From contig NC_081542.1 of assembly GCF_901000735.1 (NCBI RefSeq), positions 22,087,093-22,151,092 on the forward strand: 64,000 nt of DNA, written 5' to 3'. Positions 33,412 to 44,804 of the stretch are shown one piece after another. The position numbers and the translations under genes were made by a program. Position 1 is the stretch's first letter; the number at the start of each line of letters is the position of its first letter. The DNA comes from Corylus avellana. Taxonomy: Eukaryota > Streptophyta > Magnoliopsida > Fagales > Betulaceae. The notes below the pieces were generated by a model that was not told the origin of the DNA, ran no database searches, and saw only the letters and a list, made by a program, of their open reading frames with translations.

Positions 33412-36204
33412 ATGCTAGGTCGTCGTTCTTTATCTTTTCCACTAATTTCTTGCGACCTTGAAATTGAACGCACTCTTAGACAAATTAGATCCCAAAAGAA
33501 CTCTAATTTGCTAGAAGAGTGTTCCACTGAGACCATGGGGGACGGTAACCACGTAGCATTGCAAGATCACTATCTTCCTACCACTTACACTACTCCCACA
33601 TGTCTTCGGTTGCCGGAAATTACGGCAACCCATTATGAAATTAAGCCTAGCACTATACGAAGTTTACCTTCCTTTTTAGGGCTTAGCACTGAAAATCCTT
33701 ATGAATTCCTCAGTGATTTCGAATCAATCTGTGAGACCACTAAAATGAATGGATTCACTGAGGATGCCCTAAGGATGCGTCTTTTTCCTTTCTCCCTCAA
33801 GGAAAAAGCCAAACATTGGTTCCAGTCCTTAACACCCAATTTTATCACTTCTTGGGCTCAATTGCAACAAGAATTTCTTAAGAAGTACTTTCCCATAGGC
33901 ATGACCAATGATACTAGGAGAGCCATTACTACATTCTCCCAGTACGAGGGAGAGGATTTCCATGAGACTTGGGATAGGTTGCAGACTTTGCTTAGATCAT
34001 GTCCACACCACGCTGTCCCAAAATGGCAGCTAGTGCAGTGTTTTTATGATGGCCTGACCGAGTCCAATAGAAAAATGGTAGATGCATCATGTGGGGGGAC
34101 ATTCATGTTGAAAAGCGAAGATGAAGCATGGTTTATGTTTGAAAACTTAAGTAACAATTCTCTTTAGCAGCTTTCCGCCAGATGAAGGGCACCAGCACCT
34201 AAAGCACCCAAGACGGAGAGTTTGTATGAAGCCGGCCATTCCCCAAACATGGCCAACCAAGTAGTTGAGGCTATCACCAAGAAGTTAGATCAAGTTCTGT
34301 TGACTGTTGGTTTTGCTCCTAATGCCGCTCACACACACACTGAAGCATGCTCATTCTGTTCCAGTCCTATGCATCATGTAAATAACTGCCCTGTTATTGG
34401 AAACTATACTGACATTTCTAATGAGCAGGTTAATGCAACTTTCTCCAGACCGGGTAACAATCAGTACTTCAATACCTACAACCCCGGGTGGAGAAATCAT
34501 CCAAATTCCTCGTGGGAGAATTCAAATTCGGGCAACTGAGCCCCAGGGCCATACAATAAAGCTCAATCCAACAGGCAGCCTTACCAACCTCATTCCACTT
34601 ACCGGCCTCCACAGCAGCACTACCAGTCTCCATCAGAGTCTAATTTTGAGGATCGGATTCTAAAAGCAGTGAATAAGCTGACCAGCGAGATAAAGCAGTC
34701 AATCAAATCTCAAGAGGAAAGAGTAAACTCACATACCCACTCCATTGCCAAGCTAGAAGCTCAAGTCGGACAACTTGCCAATACCCTCAACAGGAGGGAA
34801 GAAGGAAAGCTTCCAAGTCAGCCAGTGACCAACCCTAGGGGACTATACATGGTAGAAGGAAGCACATCTCAACAGGAACAAGTTCAAGCCGTCACCACAT
34901 TGCGAAGTGGAAGAATGGTTGACAATCATGTGGAAGAAAAGAAGGATGAGCAAATCGAGGCCCCACAGAATCTGCATCAGGACAAGGGTAAACAAGTAAG
35001 CATCGAGGCATCTTCATCATCTACCCCCACTCCTGAGGTACCATATGAGCCTAAGGTCCCCTTTCCAGAACGTCTCAAGGCACCCTCCCACTTCGGGAAA
35101 CAAGGAGAAAAGATACAAGACATGATGGAAACCTTCAAGCAGGTTCAAATCAACATCCCACTCCTTGAGGCCATCAAGCAAATTCCAGCCTATGCAAAAT
35201 TTCTCAAGGACCTGTGCACTCAAAAGAGGAAGAATCAGAAGCACATTCCCAAGAAGGTCATTCTCACCGAGCAAGTAAGCTCTCTGATTCAGTATAACAC
35301 TCCTCCAAAGTTCAAAGACCCTGGAGCGCCTACAATTTCATGCGTCATCGGAAACACTGAGATTGAGAGAGCTCTCCTTGACTTAGGAGCTGGTGTTAAT
35401 TTGCTTCCATACTCGGTGTATCAGAAACTGGGCCTAGGGGAATTGAAACCGACAAGTACTGTCTTGCAATTGGCGGACCGCTCGATCAAGAAACCCCATG
35501 GGATTGTGGAATATGTCATTATCAAGGTGGACAAGTTCTACTATCCAATTGACTTTATAGTTCTGGACACAGAACCAGTCTTAAATCCAGAGAAGCAGAT
35601 TCCAGTAATCCTTGGGCGTCCTTTCCTTGCCACAGCCAATGCATGCATCAATTGCCGGACCGGAGTGATGAAGATCTCTTTTGGGAATATGAAGATCAGA
35701 TTGAACATCTTCAATGCCTTCCAGAATGCGCCTGATCAGAATGCATGTTTTTTCTTGGATGACGTTGGAGAAACTGTTGAAGACCCACCTCCTGATCCTC
35801 CATCTAGAGCCCCATCATGGAGCAACCCACCGGAGCCAATGCCTCTCACTTCAAGTACTCCACCACCTGATGACAACCCCACAGGGGACATATTTCATTC
35901 AAAGGTTGCTGAAGTTGATTTCATTGGGGTAGAAAGTTTTTTGGCAAATTCCCTAGCTACCCCAGTTTTTGAGAACTCCCATAGAGGTAAGAGGTTGATC
36001 ATGAAACCAGTTCGGGACAAACACACTGAACATCGTCATGGGGAGCATCAAGACCTATTAGCTGAGAGAAGCAGTTTTAGGATGTTAAGAAGAATCCTCT
36101 TCCTTGTGGAGTGCTACATGATCATAAAGAAGAAGGGATGGAAGAGCTTGGTTGGACTTCTGAAGGATCGAGGTAAGATCCTTCGGGACTCGGACTTACA
36201 TTGA
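33412..36204 (+). pseudogene. Gypsy gag-protease frame with three internal stops
   Basis: One frame of 931 codons covers the Gag capsid domain (about 33540-34165, with SFLGLSTENPYEFLSDFESI and FPFSLKEKAKHWFQSL), a CCHC zinc knuckle (CSFCSSPMHHVNNC near 34348), a coiled linker, and an aspartic protease (near 35380, ALLDLGAGVNLLPYSVY, where D-L-G-A is the Athila form of the D-S/T-G-A active site, and ILGRPFLATA). It is broken by TAG at 34165, TGA near 34183 and TGA near 34537. The frame stays in register throughout, so only substitutions are needed to explain the loss. No RT or integrase follows. Gag would form particles and the protease would process it. The choice of the first ATG is uncertain. 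Confidence 0.85.
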
Positions 36205-37631
36205 GAAATACCTCCTAGGATCAAGTGCAAGCCCTGTGCGCTTGACCCTCCACTCCATCAGGGCATATGATCTCCATCCAGGTTTATTTTATTCATTGTT
36301 GTTTCATTCTTTGTTTATCTTTTTACAACAATGTGTGCACTTGATTGGTATTTGGTTGGAGTATCACTTTATTTTTAGGACATGTGTTTTTGCATTCAAG
36401 TTTGGGGGTATGATATGCCCACATCTGCTCATTCAGGTATTTCTGTACTCTTGATCTTATTCTTTAGTTCTATACATACATTGGGGACAATGTATGATTC
36501 AAGTTTGGGGGTATGGAAAAACAAAACACGGTCCATTATTATTGTTATGTCATTCTTAAGCATATGGTTGAGCTTTGATTTTGGTTAGAAATTCATTGGT
36601 AGGCTTAAAGTTGTGAACACATGATCATATGACTTAGGAATTTTGAGTCTTATTACTTACTTTTGGCAACATGAGATGCTTCTTGTTTCAATTTAAATCT
36701 ATCTTGAGCACACTAGCACATGTCTGTGAGGTATGAATTTTGAGACCAATTATGTTTGTTTTCAATATCTTGAATTCTGTTGGGTGACATATTGGGTGAA
36801 TAACTTTGGCATGCTATAAAAAAATAATAATAATAATAATAAATAAATAAAATAAAATAAAATAATCAAGTTTGAATTTTTCGCTGAGTAACCAGACATC
36901 TTGCCTCATTAAGCAGTGAGTGTTCGCGTCAAAAAGTGAAATTTTTGGGTTGATTAATAAAATGGCTAGCTTAGCTTCGTTGCCTTTTTGACTCGAGTTA
37001 GTAAGTCCTTAGGGGTGTCTTTACACCTAATGCCCTAAAGCCATTTGGTTTGGGAGATATTGGCCTAACACTCGATACATGAGTCAACTAGAAAGCTTAA
37101 GAGAGCTAAGTATTACAAATACAAAGCCTTAAAAAAATAAAAAAAATTAAATTAAATAAAATTAAAAAAAAAAAATGTATGCCTTGGTTGTTTCATTTGA
37201 TATGAAGTCCAATAAATTCTGAGATGTTGATTCATTTATATTGGAATTATTTTGAAGCCTCATGATTATGTGTTAGTTTACTTTGTACTAATTGAAATTT
37301 GTGTATCTCAATCTGCCATTTGTAAGTGATTTGACTTGTAAATTCCTGGAAATTTTGAAAATGAAAGTTATAATTTTAAGCCTGCTAATGAATGAGAACC
37401 ATTATTTTTGTGATGCTTTATCCTTTTGAATAACATAATGATGACAATGTTTGTGGGTATCATTCTTGGAAAACCCTCACGAGACTTCACTCGTCCTCTA
37501 GCGAATGCCTAGGGGTTTAAAAGGCTTGTTGCATATGCTAAATGCAATCGTACATCCCACGAAAGATGGACTTATTTTTTTGTTTTTCAGTTTATTTTCT
37601 GTTTTGTATTGCTAAGGGACTAGCAATATGT
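36205..37631 (+). other. Non-coding internal region of the gypsy element
   Basis: About 1.4 kb between protease and 3' LTR has no long frame. Two copies of TTCAAGTTTGGGGGTATG-type sequence (near 36398 and 36498) repeat the polypurine tract used before the 3' LTR. This region replaces pol. Confidence 0.7.
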
Positions 37632-37644
37632 AAGTTTGGGGGTG
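37632..37644 (+). promoter_or_regulatory. Polypurine tract before the 3' LTR
   Basis: AAGTTTGGGGGTG lies directly before TGATAAGCGCC. It is the expected plus-strand primer site. Confidence 0.75.
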
Positions 37645-39211
37645 TGATAAGCGCCGAATGTTGCACATTCAAGACCCTTAATTTGCATATGTTAATTCTT
37701 TAGCGTTGTTATTTGTTTGATTTTGTTTTGTTTTTGTGTTTCAGGTCTTATTTGACAAACCATTGAAAATTGGGCTTAAAAGCACACTTTGAGAAGACCT
37801 AGAAGATATGATTAAGCTTAACCAATCATGGTTAAGTTTAATCAAATAAAGGAAGGGATTAATTCGGAATTTTTCAAATTGGAGTCAAAATCGGATTGGA
37901 TTCAAATTTGGATTCTGCATATGTCTCAGTATTTTGGCCATAACATTCAGCTCAAATATCCGATTGAAGTGATTCAAGTGGCACTGGAAAGCTAACTAAA
38001 ATTTATACAAATGATTGTGAAATAACATTTTCCAAATTCGGAGCGCCGCAATGCCAAAATTGCCCCTCAAGATAGGAACGCAATTCTGGGCGAATCCTAC
38101 TCCGATTTGGATTTGGTTTTCAGTCTCCCAATTGGACTGGGAGACTGCTCTCCGGTTTTCTCAGGGTTTCTAGGACTCTCCTAAGCCCTATAAATAGGGC
38201 TCTAAACATTGTAAACAGACACACCGCTTCTAGAGTAAAAATTCAGTAAAATAGTCTATGAAGCTTAGGAGATCATGAGCAGCTAAACCCAATTGTGGGG
38301 TGTTGATATAACCATATCCAAGCACAATGGTTTGATTGTATTTAATTTCTAGATTTTAAATTTATGCATGTTGATTGTATAACTATGAGGATTGCTACAA
38401 TTGATTTATGTTCTTAATTATTAAATGCAATTGTTCTTAAATTCCAATATCAATATTTGTGAAATTCTTCTCTTGTCTTAGAAAGTATTTTCCTTTTATT
38501 GATCTCAAATCATTCTTGTTTTCTGTGATTATGAGAATGATGGTGATACAATGGGTTTAATTGACATATGATCAATAGAATTTGATAGGCCATGCCTAGG
38601 GAAGACAGATTGTACTATACAATGGGTTTAATTGACATATGATCAATAGGATTTGATAGGCCATGCCTAGGGAAGACAGATTGTACTACACCCTAGTTTA
38701 GTGTAATTTAGGTAGACAGTCTGTGCCAACCGAAGATGGGTTATACTTATTCATTGATTATATGTATCATGTTATAGAATTTGATAATTTATACCTAGGG
38801 AAAACTGGTCGTACCGCATCTTAGTTGTTAGGTGGACGATCCGTGCCAACCGAAGATAGATTACGATTATTCTTTAATAAGGTAGTTTCTTGTTTATTTA
38901 TAACATGTATAGAATGAATTTCTGGGATTAATTATGATTAGCCATTGTTGTGCGGATAGAGGTGAAGTCAATACCCTACATTCTCTCTCTTATTTTATAT
39001 CTCTTTTATTTTCATGCACTTTAGTTTTAAAGAAAATCAAATCAAACATCTTTTTAATTAAGTTAATTTTAATCTTTCAAATTTTGATAATAAAACCCCT
39101 GCAGTCCATGAGGTTCGACACCCTCTCTATAGCCGTATCCTACAAAGATTCGTCCTATTGCGAGTGGTTATTTTTATTATTGATATTTTTGGACACAAAA
39201 ATACCACATCA
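37645..39211 (+). repeat. 3' LTR of the gag-protease gypsy element
   Basis: The 1567-bp LTR has the same termini as the 5' LTR. It is longer mainly because of an internal tandem duplication (about 38550-38690) that repeats CAATGGGTTTAATTGACATA through GGGAAGACAGATTGTACTA. The left copy is not duplicated, so this arose after insertion or during a later conversion event. Confidence 0.88.
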
Positions 39212-39724
39212 GTGACGAACTTTAGGGCCATCCATGTTGATAACTCGGGTCATGAAAGCCTCTATTTGTTTACACAGTATCTCCACATCATCCTTCATGC
39301 GTTGCCAACAAATCGCCAATTGATTTGTCATCTCCATCGCCTTCCTAGGCACCCTCTTTTTTCCGGACTTTTCTATCTTTTCTTTTTGGGTGTCGAGCTT
39401 GACACTTGCGTCCCGTGATATAGCATTGGCTTGTGCCGTTAGAAATTCCTTCCGTACTCCGCACCCCGCATAAAGATTGACAGGTTCACTCTCAACGATA
39501 AATTTGTCTTTTGCCACCACATACCGCAATCTTGGTTGACGACGACGAACGTTTGGACCATCCATGTCAGCCAAGTGATTGGTAGGGACCTTTTTCCGCA
39601 CGGTTAGACTACCAAACCTCTCCTCCATGTGCAGCAAATAAATCGCCGGTTGCTCCTTACGTGCTGTTTCTGTGCCACGTGCACCTCGTTCATGTCTACA
39701 AAGTGGTTGCTCCTTCCCATTCAT
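39209..39724 (-). pseudogene. gag-like N-terminal fragment, 171 codons
   Basis: An open Lys/Arg-rich frame starts MNGKEQPLCRHERGARG just after the primer-binding site and contains a repeated DMDGPNVRRR/NMDGPKVRH segment. The position after LTR and primer site identifies it as a gag start. The sequence itself is not a clear family match. It is cut by the neighbouring gypsy LTR. Confidence 0.55.
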
Positions 39725-40149
39725 GGAAAGTAATTGAACTATGATACCAACTGATGCAGCATGACTTAGTGGGCTGCAACAAAGAACATCAATACGCTGT
39801 GGTTAAATACTTTTAGATCTTGATTCTATCAATGATCTAAGAACTTTTCTTGACAAAAGTTAGATACTCTCTAGGTTTTGAAAGAAGAAAAGAAAGAAAA
39901 AGGCTCAACTCTAAGGTTTCTTATTCAACAAAATCAATAATCAATATAAACTGCTTTGCTATGAAGGCTATAAGCATATATTTATAGCCCAAAACCCTAG
40001 ACCTAATAAAATATGACATAAATACCCCAAAAATCCTAAACCTAATAAAATAACGAAATAAAAACTTTCAAAACCCTAACCTTAATAAAATAACAACATA
40101 AAGTTGGTTTAGAAAATAAAACAAACTGATGACAACTCAATCTGCATCA
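39212..40149 (-). mobile_element. 5' part of a minus-strand LTR element, truncated
   Basis: An LTR (39752-40149) with TGATGCAG...CTGCATCA ends is followed on the minus strand by a primer-binding site TGGTATCATAG and a gag-like frame. The frame stops at 39211, exactly where the gypsy 3' LTR ends. The other half of the element is not found on the far side of the gypsy element (31495 and below), so the gypsy insertion was followed by loss or rearrangement. Confidence 0.65.
39752..40149 (-). repeat. 5' LTR of the truncated minus-strand element
   Basis: About 398 bp with TG...CA ends. On the minus strand it contains a TATA-like TATAAATATATGC near 39980. No second LTR was found. Confidence 0.55.
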
Positions 40150-40227
40150 GTTTTTGTGCTATTGGCTTTTCTATTAATGAGATCAGATTGATTTTACCTA
40201 AAAAAAAAAATGTTGTCCTTATATTTG

Positions 40228-40615
40228 TGATGCAGGAGGAATTTTAGGAAATTGTTATTTTAATTATGCATGTGTTTTTTAGTTTTCCTTTTTAATAAGG
40301 ATTGAGTTTTTCCTTTCCTATTAGGATTTGTTTTCCTTTTCCAATTAGGTTTGCTTTTCCTTTTCCTTGTTAATTTAGGAGGTGCCTAACCTATACAAAG
40401 GCATCTAGTCTTTGTTGTTTTTCAATTCAGTTTATACTATCAATTAAATTTAAGTCTTTTAGAGTTATTTTTCTGTTTACTTATTTGGGGCATTTAGGGA
40501 TTTTCTCTTCCTTATTTGTTATTTTCTCTCTTCCTGAGTTTCTTTTTTAATCTTCAATTCTTAGTTTCTGCTGCTATTATACGTTGTCAGAACAATCTAG
40601 TTATGCCCGGCGTCA
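40228..40615 (+). repeat. 5' LTR of the small LTR element
   Basis: A 388-bp LTR with TG...CA ends. Its first 210 bases match 41362-41573. It contains CCTATACAAAGGC near 40390, where the other copy has CCTATATAAAGGC (TATA-like). Confidence 0.8.
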
Positions 40616-40617
40616 GT

Positions 40618-40629
40618 TGGTATCAGAGC
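40618..40629 (+). promoter_or_regulatory. Primer-binding site, initiator-Met type
   Basis: TGGTATCAGAGC, complementary to the 3' end of initiator tRNA-Met, two bases after the LTR. Confidence 0.85.
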
Positions 40630-40701
40630 TTAGCTTCTTCTTGGGATGAATTTTTTAATTAGTTTTTCATGACTAGTGGTCGTGGTCGACGTTGATAGGT
40701 T

Positions 40702-41244
40702 TTGAAGGAAGAAGTCCCTTACTATGAGCGCAGTATACAAGACGTGATGATTGAAGATTTGCAGAGGCAGGTTGCGGAATTAACCCAGAGTCTAGCGGCC
40801 CAAAATTTGGAGATGTATTGCGATATTGACGATCGCAATTCAAAATCCAATTTTGAAAACCCGTATCACAAGCCTGTTCTATTTTGGGAACAGCGTGCTC
40901 GGGATGAACGACATGGTGACTTAGACTTCAGAGTTAAGTTTGTTGATGAAGAGTTTCAATATGAAGAAGACGTTGAAGATCCTTCTCAATGTTTCATGGA
41001 TTGGAATTCTACACCAACTTATGATACATATGTCGACGATGAAGATCTTATAGAGGTAGAGGAAAATTTTATTTTCAATGAGGAAGAAATAGCTGATCCT
41101 TCTCAGGAGATTTATATGCTGCACGAATGGGAGAAGATAAATGCATACCGTGTAAAGATTGAAGTATCTCAATATGATATGAAGAGTTTACAAACTACTA
41201 TTCGCAGTCATGTTGTGATGGTCTGTAAATTGTTTCTCTTGTAG
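40702..41244 (+). CDS. Acidic gag-like ORF of the small LTR element
   Basis: About 180 codons are open and encode an acidic protein with VMIEDLQRQVAELTQSLAAQ (coiled-coil-like) near the N-terminus and many Asp/Glu-rich segments (YEEDVEDPSQCF, FNEEEIADPSQEI) that form two related repeats. The start is unclear because the frame begins without an ATG. It is not a recognisable capsid, but the DLQRQVAELTQ pattern is common at the N-terminus of gypsy Gag proteins. After the stop, WKGLIGHLKDRGKDDLNSK-like sequence resembles the tail of gypsy polyproteins, so the internal region may be Gag start fused to Pol end. Confidence 0.55.
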   Translation: MKEEVPYYERSIQDVMIEDLQRQVAELTQSLAAQNLEMYCDIDDRNSKSNFENPYHKPVLFWEQRARDERHGDLDFRVKFVDEEFQYEEDVEDPSQCFMDWNSTPTYDTYVDDEDLIEVEENFIFNEEEIADPSQEIYMLHEWEKINAYRVKIEVSQYDMKSLQTTIRSHVVMVCKLFLL

Positions 41245-41361
41245 TATCAAGTTGCATTGACGTTGAGAAGTACAAGATGGAAGGGATTAATTGGACATCT
41301 AAAAGATCGAGGAAAAGATGATTTGAACTCGAAAGCGAGTTCTTTCCAACTTGGAGAGATT

Positions 41362-41573
41362 GATGCAGGAAGAATTTTAGAAAATTGTTATTTTTAATTA
41401 TGCATGTGTGTTTTAGTTTTCTTTTTTCAATAAGGATTGGGTTTTTCCTTACCTATTAGGATTTGTTTTCCTTTTCCAATTAGGTTTGCTTTTCTTTTTC
41501 CTTATTAATTTAGGAGGTGCCTAGCCTATATAAAGGCATCTAGTCTTTGTTGTTTTTCAATTCAGTTTATAGC
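41362..41573 (+). repeat. 3' LTR of the small LTR element, truncated
   Basis: The first 212 bp of the LTR, ending TTTATAGC at the CACTA terminus. The rest should lie beyond the CACTA right end and is not in the window. Confidence 0.8.
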
Positions 41574-41779
41574 CACTACAAAAAAGCTGTGAATTTTTAA
41601 CTAGAAGTATTTGACGTGTTAATGGTATTGACACGTCAAAAACCCCTTCTGACGTGCGCCTTTTGACGTTTCTCAACGGTTAAAATGGAGGGTGTCAAAA
41701 ATTTCAGATTTTCGACGTGTTAAAACAGTCACATCAAAAGTTTTTGCAATATTTTTTGACGCATTCGTTTGATATTACA

Positions 41780-41782
<3 letters not shown>

Positions 41783-41816
<34 letters not shown>

Positions 41817-41821
41817 AGGGT

Positions 41822-41863
<42 letters not shown>
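41783..41863. repeat. (TA)n microsatellites near the CACTA left end
   Basis: Two TA tracts (about 41783-41811 and 41827-41863) separated by GAGAAGGGTAGG-like sequence. Confidence 0.9.
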
Positions 41864-41869
<6 letters not shown>

Positions 41870-42574
41870 AAATATTACAATTCCAATATCCAATATATAT
41901 CCAATAATATATATCCAATATCCAATACATATCTAATATCTAATACATATCCATTTTTCAATACATTCAATACGTATGAAATTCCAACACAGCTTCATTA
42001 AACAAAATTCTAACACACATACTACGTTCCAACACAACACATAACAAAACAGATTTATACATCGAAAACACATTCCAACGCAAGCCAAAACAAATATACA
42101 ATCAAACACTTTTGGACTATCTGCTAGAAATAAGTTCCAATTAGTCTCAACAAACATATAGTTTGATCTAACTATATGCAAATCAATAAACAAAATATAT
42201 ATATAGAACTTAACAAACAGTGATGATAAACGACGTGCTCAGCCCAACTTAACACAGTCATCCCCCAACGCTTAATCTGCATTACCTGCAAATGAGTTGT
42301 GAACCAATAATAATCAATACAACAATTCAAAATTAATCTATACAGTGATACAAATATACGTTAGTTTTAAAATGGACCGCTGTAACAAAGCGTTGCTAAC
42401 TAGGACTTTTGTGAAAACTAGGGGTTTCTAACAGTTAACAACTGTTAGAAAAACAACACAAAATATATCATTACCTCTGTGGGGTGCAGATCTAGAGGTC
42501 GATACGAACATGGCCTCAAGCTGGCGGAAACGAGCCAAAAAGATGGCATCTTTCTTTGCTATTTGAGCTTTTTG

Positions 42575-43158
42575 TTATTCAATCTGTTTCGCCATCTCAT
42601 CCATCGCACGTCTTTGTTCTGCCTGCTCCTCTTCCATCGCACGTCTTTGTTGTGCCAGCTTCTCTTCAAGTTCTCTAATTCTATCCATCATCTGTGAGAA
42701 CGAGGAGCTCCAAAAATTCTGAGATCGTGCCTGGGACGATATATAGTATGAATGTATGTTTTCCCACACCAGCAACACATTCGGACCCACCTGTCGGACC
42801 CTACCAGCTTACTCAGGCATATTTCCGTGCGCCTGAGCATACGCGTCATTAGGTGTCCATCATACCGTCCCTTCAGTCACGGTCGACGTCAATGCCGGGT
42901 CAGTGAGCATCAATTCCTTCATCCTCTCCTGTACATTAAAAAACAAGTTAGTATCTCATATAAGAAAGGTTAATCATAAATAATTTATTAAAATATATAT
43001 CGGTGAGTACTTACGCATCTCTCCCTGACCACTTCATTTGAATAGCCACCATCTTTCTTCGTGTGTGTCGTGATGTAATTTTACGCTCGAGTCGAAGTAG
43101 TGCCCAAAGATAAGGTCTGCATAGAAAAAAAAAATCAATCAAAAAAAGACCTAAACAA

Positions 43159-43194
<36 letters not shown>

Positions 43195-43891
43195 AATAAG
43201 ACAAATACTTTTTGATGTGTCTCCCTAGCGAAGTTCATCGACCCGGTGCAGTCAGGTGTGTTGTTTTTTGCTCGCAATGCCTTCATGTAGGCAGCATACA
43301 CCTACATGAATACCACCCTTAAAATGTCAGGCCTAACACAATTACAATTAATGAAACTACACAATTACAATTAATTCAACTACACTCGTGACCTACCTAA
43401 TTTTTCGGGTCGTACCATTTAGCCAACAAGACATTCAAGTCCTCGGCGTTGTATGCTCTAGTGGCATCCTGACCCATTCTCGCCTTCACTGTATCTGGAG
43501 TATCGCCCGGCTTGATTTTTAACGCGCATTTTACAGCGTGTCTCCAACTCTTCAGCTTCACGCCCATGTCTCTGAACGCGTCTCTTTTAATCGCCTCGAG
43601 ATTGTACTCAGGCGGGATGTAGAACTCAGTTTGCACAAGTTAAAAAAGTTAGGCGTATAATTCACGCATTAATAACGTTTAAAATATTGAAATACACGTG
43701 CGAAAATAGAAGAAAGAGTTTAACAATACCATCAAGGCGTCCCATATATCCTCCTTCATACGGGGAGGTACATCCACCAATTCATCCCGTAGTCTAATAT
43801 AATTCTCGGCCCTTATGACATTGCCGATCGACCTTCGGAATTTCATTGCGCTAAATCCTACGGGCTGCCACACCCTACTGTACTCGCACAC
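42575..43891 (-). pseudogene. CACTA second gene (Transposase_24/Ptta-like), fragmentary
   Basis: The minus-strand pieces include MKFRRSIGNVIRAENYIRLR (43891-43679), RDAFRDMGVKLKSWRHAVKC (43636-43397), a short piece with MKALRAKNNTPDCTGSMNFA near 43280, and a coiled-coil end with two QQRRAMEEEQAE/EQRRAMDE repeats (42790-42575). This is the pattern of the plant Ptta/En/Spm second protein, which binds subterminal repeats. Intron-like gaps and a (TA)n tract separate the pieces. Whether it could be spliced is unknown. Confidence 0.65.
43160..43191. repeat. (TA)n microsatellite in the CACTA element
   Basis: About 15 TA units, lying in a presumed intron of the second CACTA gene. Confidence 0.9.
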
Positions 43892-44804
43892 GACCTTTTA
43901 CCCGGGGGGGACATCCCACATCTTGTTCGATGGTGGGATGGTCACCACCTGAATTTAGGTGCCCTCGTCTCACCCGATGCCTAACACATTAATAATTGTA
44001 AATGTTAATTATTTGGTATTCCATAGTAACTACATAAATTTTATACGTATTCAATATTGGTATTTGAAGCATATATACATACCTATTGTCCGGAGCTGGT
44101 GAATGCCCAACACTTCTAGAGGATAATTGGGCTGCGAGTCACCTCAGCCATCATCCACGTCCTCTCCATAGTACTATGTCTCGTTGTCATCCGGCTGCGA
44201 TGGCTCACTGTATGGGACACTGTTCAACTCGGGGGGGAACAACTGCTCTACCTCGACATGTGCACATATCCCCATCTCGCTAATCGTAGGCAGTGGAGTA
44301 CCAACATCATATGACGGCTCCATGTCATACGAAACCTGCTGAGACCCTTCCACATACTCAGGAAGTACTGGTCTATACCCCTGGTCGTCTATATGTAGGG
44401 ACCCCCGTCACCTACTCTTCCCCCTAGTACTCATGTCAGCGTATGAAACACATAACGCACCCAATTAATTATGTATATAATAGATAAAATATACGCTATA
44501 ATAACCAATCAATGTAGAAAGAAATAACATAAAACATGTCAAATAATGTGAACGATATATATTATTACTGTAAATTTTTTTTAACCACATATGGATCTAA
44601 GTCTTGTCGGATGTAGTCAATGTCATCCCGCAGATCCACTTCATTATTGCTGGCCAGTAGGAGCGGCTCACACTCGTGGTAGTTGGCACATTCATCATCA
44701 GGACCTTCACCTTGACCAACATCATATACGTTTCTAGGTTTAGTCTTTACAACACAAGCTCAATTAGGGTCCCTTTCATCTTGGACGTAAAAGACTTGGT
44801 CAAC

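Larger units (their letters stand above)
31496..39211 (+). mobile_element. Non-autonomous Ty3/gypsy (Athila-like) element: gag and protease only
   Basis: The element has a 5' LTR (31496-32997), a tRNA-Asp primer-binding site, a single gag-protease frame (33412-36204), a non-coding region of about 1.4 kb, a polypurine tract and a 3' LTR (37645-39211). No reverse transcriptase, RNase H or integrase is encoded. This matches the TR-GAG type of non-autonomous element, which would use enzymes supplied by a relative. The flanking 5-mers (GCACT and GTGAC) are not identical, so no target duplication is evident. Confidence 0.85.
40228..41573 (+). mobile_element. Small non-autonomous LTR element with a 180-codon ORF, cut by CACTA
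   Basis: The LTR at 40228-40615 starts TGATGCAGGAGGAATTTTAG. After it comes the primer site TGGTATCAGAGC (40618-40629), then about 730 bp of internal DNA with one ORF. A second LTR starts at 41362 (TGATGCAGGAAGAATTTTAG) and is cut after 212 bp by the CACTA terminus at 41574. The internal region is far too short for pol. Confidence 0.82.

Noticed and set aside
33091..33418. Short frames over the gypsy leader.
   Set aside because: They reflect GC-rich palindromic words, and the real gag frame starts at 33412.
31491..39216. A target duplication for the gag-protease gypsy element.
   Set aside because: The flanking bases GCACT and GTGAC differ, and no shifted 4-6 bp match fits.
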